From NCBI RefSeq assembly GCF_000262465.1, contig NZ_CM001489.1, positions 5,137,362 to 5,201,361 on the forward strand: a stretch of DNA of 64,000 nt, in the 5' to 3' direction. Of this stretch, positions 1-7,915 are shown one piece after another. The notes beneath the pieces were generated by a model. That model made no database searches. It saw only the letters and a program-made list of their open reading frames with translations, and was not told the origin of the DNA. The stretch comes from Frankia sp. QA3 (GTDB lineage Bacteria; Actinomycetota; Actinomycetes; Frankiales; Frankiaceae). The number at the start of each line of letters is the position of its first letter. The stretch's first letter is position 1. The position numbers and the translations under genes are program-made.

Positions 1-2486
1 TGGCGACGGCCGTGGCAGCGGCCGGGGTCCGCGCCGACGCCGGCGCCGCTGAGGCCACCCGGTTGACGCGGGAGCTGGCCGCGGTGCGCGCAGCGGCCGA
101 GCTGCCGCTGCCGCGCGGCGACTGGCGGGCCACCGACCCGCCCGACACGGCCCTGTTCGCCTCGCTGGTCGACTTCGCCCCGGACCTCGTCGACGCCGAC
201 CGCGCCGGTCTCGAGGCTGCCTGCGAGGCGGTCGGGCTGCTGACCGCGCAGGTGCTCGACGACGGCACGGCGAGGGCGGCCACCGGCGAGCTGCTCGTCG
301 TCGCGGGACCCGTGGCGACGCCGAACCTCACCTCCGTGCTCGTCGCCTCGTTGCCGGTTGGAGCGACGGTCGCCCAGGGCGTGGTGCGGCGGGTCCTCGA
401 ACACGTCGGGCTGGGTGCCGCGGCCGGCGCCGCGCTGTGGGTCGACGTCGACGGCGCATTCGGCGCGGGAGCGCTGCGCGGCCGGCACGCCAAGGCGGGC
501 GCCGAGCATGTCGGCGCGGGTGCGCGAGCGGCGGCGCGGGCACGCCGGATCGGCGAGCTTGCCGCGGCGCTGGAGGTCGCCGAACGGCAGCGGGACATCC
601 AGCGGCAGACGCACCAGGCGTTGCGCGGGCACGCCGATGCGCTGCGGGCCCTGACCGGCGAGGTGCCGTCCGCCGCTCCGGTCGACGAATCGGTCGCGGC
701 CGCCCTCGCCGCCACCCGCGACGCCCAGCGCGCCGCCGAACGGGCCGCCAAAGCCCGCGAGGCGGCGGTGCGCGCGCAGAGCGCGGCGGAACAGACCTGG
801 GCCCGGGCGCAGACGGGCGCCGCGTCGGCCCGGCTGCCGCTCGACGGCGACGCGCTGGCCACCGCATCCGCCGCCGTGAACGACGCCGGCGGCGAGCTGG
901 ACCGGTTGTCCGGCCGAGTCGAGGCGGCCCGGCGTTCCCTCGACGACTGGGCGGGGGCCGTCGAGACTCTCCAGGCGGACGCCGACGCGCTGGCGCGGGC
1001 CGCCGAGGACGCAGCCGAAGCGCGGCTGGCCGCCGACACGGCCGCAGAGGAGCTCGCCGCCGCCCGGGCGGCGCTCGGCGAGGAGCCGCGCCGGGTCGCC
1101 GAACAGATCACCGAGCTCGATACCCGCAGCATCCGGAGCGACGGCGAGCTGACCGCGACCCGTCGCGAGCACACCGAGTCGGTCGGGGTGGCGGCGACAG
1201 CCCGCTCGGCCGCCGACAACGCGGCGGACGTCGCCGAGCGGGCCGAGCGGGCATGCCGGGACCAGCGCGGCGCGCTGCTGGCCGTGACTTCGGTCGACGG
1301 CCTGCTGGCGGCGTCCGGCCAGCTCCCGCCCCAGGCCGGGCCGCCGGAGCAGGGAGCAGCCGAGCACGGAGCAGCCGAGCACGGAGCAGCCGAGCACGGG
1401 ACGGACGAGCACGGGACGGCACAGTTCGGGCAGGTGCGACTCCCGCTGACCGCGGACACGGTGGACGGGACATCCCGGCTGGTCGCGGCGCTGCGCGAGC
1501 TGGTGTCCAAGCCGGAACGCGAGGTCAGCGAGGACGCGCTGCACCGCTCGCTGCGTGCGATCCGCGACAGTCTCGGCGCCGGCTGGGACGCCGAGTCCCG
1601 TCGGGGCACGGACGGTGCGCCGCTGGCCGTGGAGGTCTCCGGTCCCTACGGGCGGCGGGTGCTGCCCGACGCCACCGTCCAGGTCGCGGCCGACCTGCGC
1701 CGCGCCCGGGGGCTGCTCACCGCCCAGCAGGATCAGGCGCTGCGCAACCTGTTGCACGGCCGGGTCGCCCAGGAAGTCGCCCGCGCGCTGTTCGACGCCC
1801 GGGAGCTCGTCGAGCGGATGAACGCCGTCCTCGGTCGGGTGACGACCAGCCAGGGCATCGGCGTCCGGCTGGACTGGCGGACCCGCGGCGACCTCGAACC
1901 GGCCACGGCCACCGCGCTGCGCCTGCTCGCCAAGGACCCGGACGCGCGCACCGCCGAGGAGGACGCGTCCGTGCGCGCCGCCGTCGCCGGCCTCATGGAC
2001 GATGCCCGCGACCACCGGCCGGACGCCTCGTACCGCGATGTCATCGGCGAGGTGCTGGACTACCGTGACTGGCACGAGCTGCGGATCTACCTGTGCCGGC
2101 CGGGCCGCCCCGACGAGCTGCTCACCCGTCGCTCCCGCCTGTCGGAAGGCGAGAAGAAGCTCGTCACCTACCTGCCGATGGCGGCGGCGGCCTCCGCCTC
2201 CGCTGCCGCCCACGACCCGCACGGGGTGGGCGCGCCGCGGCTGATCCTGCTCGACGACGCCTTCGCGAAGGTGTCGGAGGACAACCACGCCCGGCTGTTC
2301 GGCCTGCTGGTGAGCCTGGATCTCGACTTCGTCGTGACGAGCGAGCGGCTGTTCGGCACCCACGCGGACGTGCCGGAGCTGTCGATCATCGAGGTGTTGC
2401 GCGACCCGGACCTGCGGACGATCGCCCTGGTCCACTATCACTGGGACGGCCGGCAGCGCACCGAGCTGGCGGGCGCGTCCCGGTGA
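1..2486 (+). CDS. jetC: JetC-like SMC-family ATPase of a Wadjet anti-plasmid system (5' end outside window)
   Basis: This is the C-terminal 828 or so codons of a TIGR02680-type SMC/MukB-like ATPase. The frame is open from base 3, so the N-terminal Walker A half lies upstream of the window; full family members are roughly 1,350 residues. Seen here: long Ala/Arg/Glu-rich coiled coils, an ABC signature LSEGEKK (about 2135-2160) and a Walker B stretch LILLDDAF (about 2240-2265). In Wadjet systems this protein forms the motor that extrudes DNA loops with JetA and JetB and presents small circular DNA to the nuclease JetD. A 15-bp tandem repeat (1353-1412, AAEHG units) sits in the coiled-coil region. 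Its stop overlaps the proposed GTG of jetA, and all four genes are translationally coupled. Family assignment is confident; completeness cannot be judged. Confidence 0.88.
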   Translation, partial: ATAVAAAGVRADAGAAEATRLTRELAAVRAAAELPLPRGDWRATDPPDTALFASLVDFAPDLVDADRAGLEAACEAVGLLTAQVLDDGTARAATGELLVVAGPVATPNLTSVLVASLPVGATVAQGVVRRVLEHVGLGAAAGAALWVDVDGAFGAGALRGRHAKAGAEHVGAGARAAARARRIGELAAALEVAERQRDIQRQTHQALRGHADALRALTGEVPSAAPVDESVAAALAATRDAQRAAERAAKAREAAVRAQSAAEQTWARAQTGAASARLPLDGDALATASAAVNDAGGELDRLSGRVEAARRSLDDWAGAVETLQADADALARAAEDAAEARLAADTAAEELAAARAALGEEPRRVAEQITELDTRSIRSDGELTATRREHTESVGVAATARSAADNAADVAERAERACRDQRGALLAVTSVDGLLAASGQLPPQAGPPEQGAAEHGAAEHGAAEHGTDEHGTAQFGQVRLPLTADTVDGTSRLVAALRELVSKPEREVSEDALHRSLRAIRDSLGAGWDAESRRGTDGAPLAVEVSGPYGRRVLPDATVQVAADLRRARGLLTAQQDQALRNLLHGRVAQEVARALFDARELVERMNAVLGRVTTSQGIGVRLDWRTRGDLEPATATALRLLAKDPDARTAEEDASVRAAVAGLMDDARDHRPDASYRDVIGEVLDYRDWHELRIYLCRPGRPDELLTRRSRLSEGEKKLVTYLPMAAAASASAAAHDPHGVGAPRLILLDDAFAKVSEDNHARLFGLLVSLDLDFVVTSERLFGTHADVPELSIIEVLRDPDLRTIALVHYHWDGRQRTELAGASR
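1353..1412 (+). repeat. 15-bp tandem repeat inside jetC
   Basis: GGAGCAGCCGAGCAC at 1353-1367, 1368-1382 and 1383-1397, then a diverged copy to 1412, encoding AAEHG/TDEH pentapeptides. Length is a multiple of three, so the frame is kept. Confidence 0.85.
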
Positions 2487-4018
2487 GGGCCGCCGAGCCG
2501 GGCGACGCCCCGGGCGCGGGCCGGGGCGAGGTGAACACGTCGGTGTTCGCCTACGTCACCGAGAGCGCCGACTACCGGGTGATCCTCGGCGTCTTCGCCG
2601 GTACGTTCTTCGCGGAGCTCACCCCGGACGACGTCACGGCCCGGCTCGCCGAGGCGGGCGTGGTCCTGCCGGTCGAGACGGTCGCCAGCCGGCTGGAGAG
2701 CCTGCGGGGCTGGGGCAACCTCGACGTCTCGGCGTCGGTCGGCTCGGTCAGCACCGTCGCCGACTACTACCGCCGCCGCAACCGCTATCTGATCACCCGG
2801 ATCGGGCAGGAGGTCCACGAGCTCGTCGAGGGGGTGCTCGCCCAGGTCGACGACGTCCGCGACGTCTCCCTCAGCCGGCTCGACGCGCTCGCCGCCGCGC
2901 TCGAGGCGCTGCTGCGCCTCGACCTCGAACGCGCCGACCCGGCGGTGCTGGCCGATCACGTCCGCGCCGTCTTCGACCCGCACCGGGCGTTCTCCGCCGA
3001 GATCACCCAGTTCTTCGCCGCGATCAACCAGTGGCAGTCGCGGTTCGACCTCGACGAGACCGAGTTCGCGTTCTTCTCCGAGGTGCTCGTCGGTTATGTC
3101 GGCGAGCGGTTGGACGCGATGGAGCGGCGGGCCCGGCCGATCGCCGCGCTGCTCGGCGCGTTGGAGCCGGACGTGCCGGTGCTGGTCGCCCGGGCCCGCG
3201 ACGGCCTGGCCGCCCGGGTCGCCGACGCGGGGCTGACCGGGGTGCGGGTGCGGGCCGAGCACGGCAGCAGCGCGGCGGACTGGGAGAACCTCAACGCCTG
3301 GTTCCTCGGCCGCCCGGGTGCCCCGAGCCGGATCGCGACCCTCGGCCGTGACGCGGTGAACGCGGTGCGCACGCTCACCCAGAACCTCACCCGGCTGTCC
3401 CGCTCCGGCGTCGGCAGCACCTCGCGGCGCGCCGACTACCTGCGCCTCGCCGGCTGGTTCGAGCAGGCCGGCCACGACGATCCCGAGGCGGCCCACCAGC
3501 TCGCCGCCGCCGCGTTCGGCTTGTTCGGCGCCCGGCATCTCGGCGCGGCGGCCGGCGACGAGACCGACCCGGTGCCCTCCGCCACGTCCTGGTGGGACGC
3601 GCCGAGGGCGCGGGTCCCGGTGAGCCTGCGCCAACGCGGGGACACGACCAACCGGGGACGCTCCGGCCAGCTCCTCGACCGGTCCCGGGAGCGGGCGCAC
3701 CTGCTGGAGCGCCGCCGGCGCGCCGAGGAGCTCGCCACCGCCGCCCGCGCCGAGCTGCTGGCCTCGACCACCGGCCCGGACGGCGCGCTCGGCGACGGCA
3801 CCCGGCTGTCCGAGCAGGCGCTGGCCCGCCTGCAACGCCTGCTCGGCCCGGCCGTCGCGGCGATGGGCCCCGGCCGGGCGAAGGGCGAGGCGGAGGCCGA
3901 CGGGCTGCGCTGCGTCGTGGAGCGTCGACCCGGTCAGCCGACCAGGCTGCACACCCCCGCAGGCACCCTGACGGTGCACGACCTGGCGCTGACCCTGCTG
4001 CCGGTGCAGGAGGCCTGA
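2483..4018 (+). CDS. jetA: JetA-like protein (TIGR02677 / DUF2397), kleisin-type Wadjet subunit
   Basis: About 511 residues. The N-terminal text (NTSVFAYVTE, then YYRRRNRYLITRIGQEVHELVEG) is typical of the TIGR02677 family, which plays the MukF/kleisin role, bridging the SMC heads in the Wadjet complex. The GTG at 2483 overlaps the jetC stop as GTGA, the usual coupled arrangement; GTG 2531 is a possible alternative that removes 16 poorly conserved residues. The 3' end overlaps jetB as TGATG. Mostly helical with no membrane segments, so cytoplasmic. Position between jetC and jetB, plus jetD two genes on, supports the assignment more than any single motif. Confidence 0.85.
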   Translation: MRAAEPGDAPGAGRGEVNTSVFAYVTESADYRVILGVFAGTFFAELTPDDVTARLAEAGVVLPVETVASRLESLRGWGNLDVSASVGSVSTVADYYRRRNRYLITRIGQEVHELVEGVLAQVDDVRDVSLSRLDALAAALEALLRLDLERADPAVLADHVRAVFDPHRAFSAEITQFFAAINQWQSRFDLDETEFAFFSEVLVGYVGERLDAMERRARPIAALLGALEPDVPVLVARARDGLAARVADAGLTGVRVRAEHGSSAADWENLNAWFLGRPGAPSRIATLGRDAVNAVRTLTQNLTRLSRSGVGSTSRRADYLRLAGWFEQAGHDDPEAAHQLAAAAFGLFGARHLGAAAGDETDPVPSATSWWDAPRARVPVSLRQRGDTTNRGRSGQLLDRSRERAHLLERRRRAEELATAARAELLASTTGPDGALGDGTRLSEQALARLQRLLGPAVAAMGPGRAKGEAEADGLRCVVERRPGQPTRLHTPAGTLTVHDLALTLLPVQEA

Positions 4019-5196
4019 TGCCAGAAGGCCCAAGGATCGGCGACGATCCGGAGTCCGGCGACCCGCAGCGTCCCGGCGAGCTGGTGGCGGCCGGCCGGGC
4101 CCTGCTGGTGCGCCCGTGGCGGACAGCCGAGGCCGACCGGTCGCTGTTCGTCCTGATCCGTCGGCATGCCGACGTGCTCGACCGCTGGTTCACCCAGCGG
4201 CTGGGCTACCGGCTCGTCGTCACCGCCGACACGGCCCGGCTGGTCAAGTCCGGGTACGTCCCGCCCGACCGGCCGCTGCGTACCCACACCGACCATCCGT
4301 TCACCGCCCGCCAGTACGTCATGCTGGCGCTGGTGCTGGCGGCCACGGCAGCCGGCCCCGACCGGATCAGCCTGCGCGATCTCGTCCTGCAGGTGCGGTC
4401 CGCCGCCGCCGACGCGGACATCTCCCTGGACGGCGCCGCCGGGGAACGCCGGGCGCTCGTCACCGCGCTGCGCTTCCTCATCGGCCACGGCGTGGTGCGT
4501 GAGCTCGACCGGTCGATCGGCGGCTACGAGTCGGACGAGGGCGTGGACGCGCTGCTGGAGATCCGCAACGACCGGCTCGCGATGCTGCCCGCGCCGGCGC
4601 TGGTGGGCGCGCGCAGCGCCACCGATCTGCTGGAGCGGGCCGCCGGCGAGGGCCGCGGCCGGGCGGCGCTGCGCCGGCGGCTGGTGGAGGACCCGGTGCT
4701 GCACGCCGAGGACGTGGTGCCCGAGGACTGGGCGCAGCTACGCCGCCGCTTCGGCGAGGAGGCCCGCTACTGCGAGGAGATGTTCGGCCTGCTCGTCGAG
4801 GCCCGAGCCGAGGGCGTCGCCGCCATCGACGTCGACGGGGGATGCAGTGACACGCCGTTCCCCGCCACCGGGACCACCGCGCACGCCGCCCTGCTGCTCG
4901 TCGAGGCGCTCGCCGCCCGCCACCGCGACGGCGCCACCGTCGAGCAGGTCGACGCCGAGCTCGCCGACCTGCTCGAGCGCTACGGCCGGTACTGGCGCAA
5001 GGACGCCACCGCCGACCCGGCCCGGCTGCGCGACGACGCCGTGGCGCTGCTGGCGTCGATGAGCCTGGTCCGCTGGCAGCCCGACGGCCGGCTGTGCCCC
5101 CGGCCCGCCGCCGCCCGGTTCGCCACGAGCGTCACCGTCAACGAGCCACGCCGCGAGCAGCCCGCAGGCGAGCCGGAACAGCCGACCCTGCTATGA
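4018..5196 (+). CDS. jetB: JetB-like protein (TIGR02678 / DUF2398), MukE-type Wadjet subunit
   Basis: 392 residues from the ATG at 4018, which shares its A with the jetA TGA stop. The segments LIRRHADVLDRWFTQRLGYRL, KSGYVPPDRPLR and FTARQYVMLALVLA are hallmarks of TIGR02678. The family is read as a winged-helix, MukE-like partner that binds the kleisin JetA and contacts DNA in the Wadjet complex. It also carries a central ELDRSIGGYESDEGVDALLEIRNDRL region and an EEARYCEEMFGLLVEARAEGVA helix. The stop overlaps the jetD start as ATGA. No truncation or missing segment is evident. Confidence 0.85.
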   Translation: MPEGPRIGDDPESGDPQRPGELVAAGRALLVRPWRTAEADRSLFVLIRRHADVLDRWFTQRLGYRLVVTADTARLVKSGYVPPDRPLRTHTDHPFTARQYVMLALVLAATAAGPDRISLRDLVLQVRSAAADADISLDGAAGERRALVTALRFLIGHGVVRELDRSIGGYESDEGVDALLEIRNDRLAMLPAPALVGARSATDLLERAAGEGRGRAALRRRLVEDPVLHAEDVVPEDWAQLRRRFGEEARYCEEMFGLLVEARAEGVAAIDVDGGCSDTPFPATGTTAHAALLLVEALAARHRDGATVEQVDAELADLLERYGRYWRKDATADPARLRDDAVALLASMSLVRWQPDGRLCPRPAAARFATSVTVNEPRREQPAGEPEQPTLL

Positions 5197-6500
5197 GCCT
5201 TCCCGACGACGAAGCCCCGGCCCGGCCCGCAGCCGAGGCGCACCCGTTCCTGGCCGATCCGGCGCTGCGCCCGTTGTGGCAGGCGGTCGCGGCCGCGCTG
5301 GACCGCAACGGTCTGGACTGGCGCGGACGGCTCACGCTGCCCGTGCTGCCGGCGGAGGGCCGGCGCCGCCTCGGCGTCCTCGTGGAACGTCCCGTCCCCG
5401 TGGGACGCCGGGCGCTGCCGCTCGCGGACGTGGCGGCGGCGGTGGAGCGGCTGACCGGCGGCGGTCTGGTCGAGGCGCTCGTCGCCCTCGACTGCGCGCC
5501 GCGCGGACGTCGCGAGGCGGCGCAGGCCCGCCGGGCGGAGTCCCAACACCGCCGCGTCACCCTTGACCGCGCCGTCGAGACCTACCTCGCCGGCCTCGCG
5601 CAACCCGACTCCCCCGACGCCGACGGCGTGGGCCGGGACGCCGGGTGGTCTGCCGGCTGGCGGGACGCGGCCTGGTCCGACGGGCTGTTCGCGGGCCGAA
5701 CACCGGAGGAGGTCGCGGGCCTGGTCCGCACCGTGGCTGCGGTGCTGGCGCACACCGGTTCGGGCCTGAGCCGCGGGGAGATCGCCGCCCGGGAGTGCGG
5801 CGACGCGCACGCGCTGGACGGCTCGACCCGGCTGGCCGCCCTGATCACCCGGGCGCTGGTCGCCCGGGACGGCCCGGCCGGCGAGCGGGCCGCCTGGGAA
5901 CGCGCCGGCATGCCGCTCGACCTCGTCTCCGCACCCGTGCTGACCTGGGCGCTGCCGCTACTCGGCGACTCGGCCGTGGCCCGCGCCGCCCGGGCGATGA
6001 CCGCCGCCGGCCTGCCGCTGCACCTGACCGTGCTGGCGCTGCGGGCCGCGCCGCTCACCATCGCCGCGGGCACGCCGGTGCTCGTCGTCGAGAACCCCCG
6101 GCTGGTCGAGGCGGCGGCGCGGCGCCGGCTGCCGGCGGCCGTGCTGTGCACGGGCGGCAACCCGGCGACCGCCCCCACGGAGGCGATCGCCAAACTGTCC
6201 GCGAGCGGCGCCGCGCTGCGCTACCACGGCGACTTCGACGCCGCGGGACTCGCGATGACCGCCCGGGCGGGTGCGGCGGGCTGCGTGCCGTTCCGCATGT
6301 CGGCCGCCGACTACCGCACCGCCGTCGAGGCGGCGCGGGCCGAGGGCGTGGAGCTTCCCCGGGACCCGGCGCCGGCACCGCCGACCCCCTGGGACCCCGA
6401 CCTCGCGGCCGCCTTCACCGCCGAACGCGCCATCGTGCACGAGGAGCGCCTGATGGACACCGTCCTGACCGCGCACGAGGACGCCCCGTCGCCGCCATAA
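5193..6500 (+). CDS. jetD: JetD-like Toprim nuclease (TIGR02679 / DUF2399) of the Wadjet system
   Basis: 435 residues from ATG 5193 (ATGA overlap with jetB). The C-terminal half has a Toprim-like signature: LVVENPRLVEAA (acidic Glu) followed about 50 residues later by YHGDFDAAGLAMT (the DxD-like metal-binding pair). In characterised Wadjet complexes JetD is the topoisomerase VI A/Spo11-like nuclease that cleaves small circular DNA after loop extrusion by JetABC. The N-terminal region is Ala/Arg-rich with AWSDGLFAGRTPEEVAGLVRTV. It is the last gene of the operon; the next coding sequence is about 160 bp on. Key acidic residues appear intact, so the nuclease is predicted active. Confidence 0.85.
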   Translation: MSLPDDEAPARPAAEAHPFLADPALRPLWQAVAAALDRNGLDWRGRLTLPVLPAEGRRRLGVLVERPVPVGRRALPLADVAAAVERLTGGGLVEALVALDCAPRGRREAAQARRAESQHRRVTLDRAVETYLAGLAQPDSPDADGVGRDAGWSAGWRDAAWSDGLFAGRTPEEVAGLVRTVAAVLAHTGSGLSRGEIAARECGDAHALDGSTRLAALITRALVARDGPAGERAAWERAGMPLDLVSAPVLTWALPLLGDSAVARAARAMTAAGLPLHLTVLALRAAPLTIAAGTPVLVVENPRLVEAAARRRLPAAVLCTGGNPATAPTEAIAKLSASGAALRYHGDFDAAGLAMTARAGAAGCVPFRMSAADYRTAVEAARAEGVELPRDPAPAPPTPWDPDLAAAFTAERAIVHEERLMDTVLTAHEDAPSPP

Positions 6501-6662
6501 GCGGCTCCGCGTAGGCGTTGCCCCCGGATGTCTTTGCCAGCCAGCAATCGTTAACTTCCCAGAGACGATTTCCCATCGAGGCAGGCCGCACCGTCGCCGT
6601 CACCCCCGCCAGGGAAGACCGGCCTGTCCCGCAACGCGAAGATCGGCATCGGCTCCGCGGCG

Positions 6663-6980
6663 GTGATGGTCCTGCTGGGCATCGGGGCCGCGTTCGGCGG
6701 CGGCGGCTCCACCGCCGGCGCGGTCGCCCCCGTCGCACCGTCCACCCCGCCCCCTCACCGGGCTGTTCCGAACGTCGTCGGGCTGAATCACCAGACCGCG
6801 CAGGACACTCTGCAGGCCGCCGGCTTCTACAACCTCGCCGAGCAGGACAGCACCGGCCAGGGACGCGCGCTCGTCTGGGACCGCAACTGGCACGTCGTCG
6901 CGCAGGCCCCCGCACCCGGAACGGTCATCGGCACCGATGGCCAGGTGCTGCTCACCTCGAAGAAGTACACCGATCCGTGA
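6663..6980 (+). CDS. Small PASTA-domain membrane-anchored protein, 5' end uncertain
   Basis: The frame from GTG 6663 encodes a short hydrophobic stretch (VLLGIGAAFGGGG), a linker rich in Ala/Pro/Thr and one PASTA-like domain (PNVVGLNHQTAQDTLQAAGFYNLAEQ, ending GTVIGTDGQVLLTSKK). PASTA domains bind peptidoglycan-type ligands outside the cell. The open frame actually extends back to 6555 and reads GLSRNAKIGIGSAAV just before the hydrophobic run, which is what a complete basic-plus-transmembrane anchor would look like, yet no ATG, GTG or TTG occurs between the upstream TAA (6552) and 6663. Either the protein starts at 6663 with a shortened anchor or the 5' end of the gene has been lost. Function unknown; not part of the Wadjet operon as far as can be seen. 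Confidence 0.6.
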   Translation: MMVLLGIGAAFGGGGSTAGAVAPVAPSTPPPHRAVPNVVGLNHQTAQDTLQAAGFYNLAEQDSTGQGRALVWDRNWHVVAQAPAPGTVIGTDGQVLLTSKKYTDP

Positions 6981-7103
6981 TGGGACGGATTCCCCGTCCG
7001 TCCCGTCGTTGCCGACCTCAGCAGTAGCACGAACGCGGCGAACGGCCCCGCCAGTGGTGATCGTGACTGCGGTCGAGCACGTTCGGTCGCAAGGCCGTCA
7101 CGC

Positions 7104-7129
7104 TGACGGACCGCCGTCGCGGTCCGTCA
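7104..7129 (-). terminator. Perfect 10-bp hairpin overlapping the stop codon of the nudC-tail duplicate
   Basis: TGACGGACCG at 7104-7113 pairs with CGGTCCGTCA at 7120-7129 across a 6-nt loop. On the minus strand it begins at the in-frame TGA (7127-7129) of the duplicated nudC 3' end, so it looks like that gene's original terminator. There is no T tract, as is usual in high-GC actinobacteria. Confidence 0.6.
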
Positions 7130-7177
7130 ACCGGCGCCGAACCGAAAGTCGATCATGGTGCGGGCGATGGACATCCG
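7127..7177 (-). repeat. Duplicate 3' end of a nudC-like gene (17 codons), outer island boundary
   Basis: Bases 7147-7177 are identical over 31 bp to 26381-26411 inside nudC. Read on the minus strand in the nudC frame, the segment gives RMSIARTMID, then FRFGAG and a TGA. The intact nudC copy ends RMSIARTMID then SWSAAG and TGA, the same length. The identity therefore marks an alternative, in-frame nudC end followed by its own hairpin. This is the pattern left when an element integrates in the 3' end of a gene and supplies a replacement end. Recombination between two nudC paralogues is the alternative. Confidence 0.75.
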
Positions 7178-7597
7178 AGCATCGGTGATCATGGTGTTTC
7201 GCGGCCGGTCTCGCGTCCGGGCATGATGTTCCGCGGAACCGAGCTTTACGATCACGATGTTCCGCGGAACCAGCACCGCGCCCAGGCCGACCCCCAGCCC
7301 GCGTCGACCTCCCCCCAGACCCGACCCACGCCGGAGGCGGCCCGACCTCTCCGCCCTGGCCCCGGCGGCTGGCTGGTCGCCAAGGCCAAAGGATGCTCGA
7401 ACCTCATGGAGCCGGCGCTCGGGCGGCAGCAGGCCAAGGCGAGGCGCCGGGGACCAGGCCCGTGGCCGGAGCTCGGCGCGTAAGCCCGTGGCAGAGTCGG
7501 GACAACAGGGAGCCCTGGCTGCGCGCGCCCAGCTAATTGCCCTTGCTCACCATTTAGGGTGATACGGAACGATCCAAAGCGTAGGGGGTCTGTGGCG
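7178..7597. other. Non-coding stretch with two copies of a palindromic dispersed repeat
   Basis: No convincing gene here; the ORFs present are short and low-complexity. The 16-mer GATGTTCCGCGGAACC occurs at 7225-7240 and 7256-7271 and again at 41640-41655; its core GTTCCGCGGAAC is a 12-bp palindrome. The 3' part must contain the promoter of the split methyltransferase gene. GGGGG at 7584-7588 is the probable ribosome-binding site for ATG 7598. Confidence 0.55.
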
Positions 7598-7884
7598 ATG
7601 AGCGATGCCGAGGCGGGCACGAGCGGGACGGGCTGGTTCACACCGGTGGCGGCGGGGGTCAGCCCGGTGGACCTCAACACCGGGGTGCCGCACCCGGCCC
7701 GGATGTACGACTACTACCTCGGCGGGAAGGAGAACTTCCCCGCCGATCGGGAGACCGCCGAGCAGGCCATCGCCGCGTTCCCGAACACCCGCAACGCCGC
7801 CCGGCAGAACCGCGCGTTCCTGATCCGGGCCGTGCGCCACCTCGTGGGCGAGGTCGGCATCCGCCAGTTCCTCGACATCGGCAC
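7598..7884 (+). pseudogene. 5' part of a PF04672 (DUF574) SAM-dependent methyltransferase, split by the AICE
   Basis: ATG 7598 with a purine-rich RBS nine bases upstream starts an N-terminal sequence typical of PF04672: PHPARMYDYYLGGKENFPADRE, then RNAARQNRAFLIRAVRHL and the SAM-binding strand FLDIGT. The reading frame breaks at the shared core GCAC (7881-7884). The 3' part resumes at 25726 with the expected continuation GIPTSPNLHEVAQ. 287 nt here plus 568 nt there give 855 nt, a clean 285-codon frame including the stop. As integrated, the 5' part runs on into element DNA and stops at 7984, overlapping the integrase start, so the methyltransferase should be inactive until excision. Substrate unknown. 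Confidence 0.9.
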
Positions 7885-7915
7885 GAAGATGTTTCGCGAA
7901 ATATACTTTGTGTAT
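7868..7915 (+). other. attL of the AICE (core GCAC 7881-7884)
   Basis: Left junction. Host sequence CATCG then GCAC then element sequence GAAGATG. A 12-mer TTCGCGAAATAT lies at 7893-7904 on the element side, its first eight bases being a palindrome. The same 12-mer occurs on the element side of attR, so in the rejoined attP the two copies flank the core as half-site arms. The position is derived from gene reconstruction, not from a database. Confidence 0.82.

Noticed and set aside
7223..7483. 86-codon plus-strand ORF after the nudC-tail duplicate
   Set aside because: Starts within the palindromic repeats, has Pro/Arg/Ala low complexity and no RBS.
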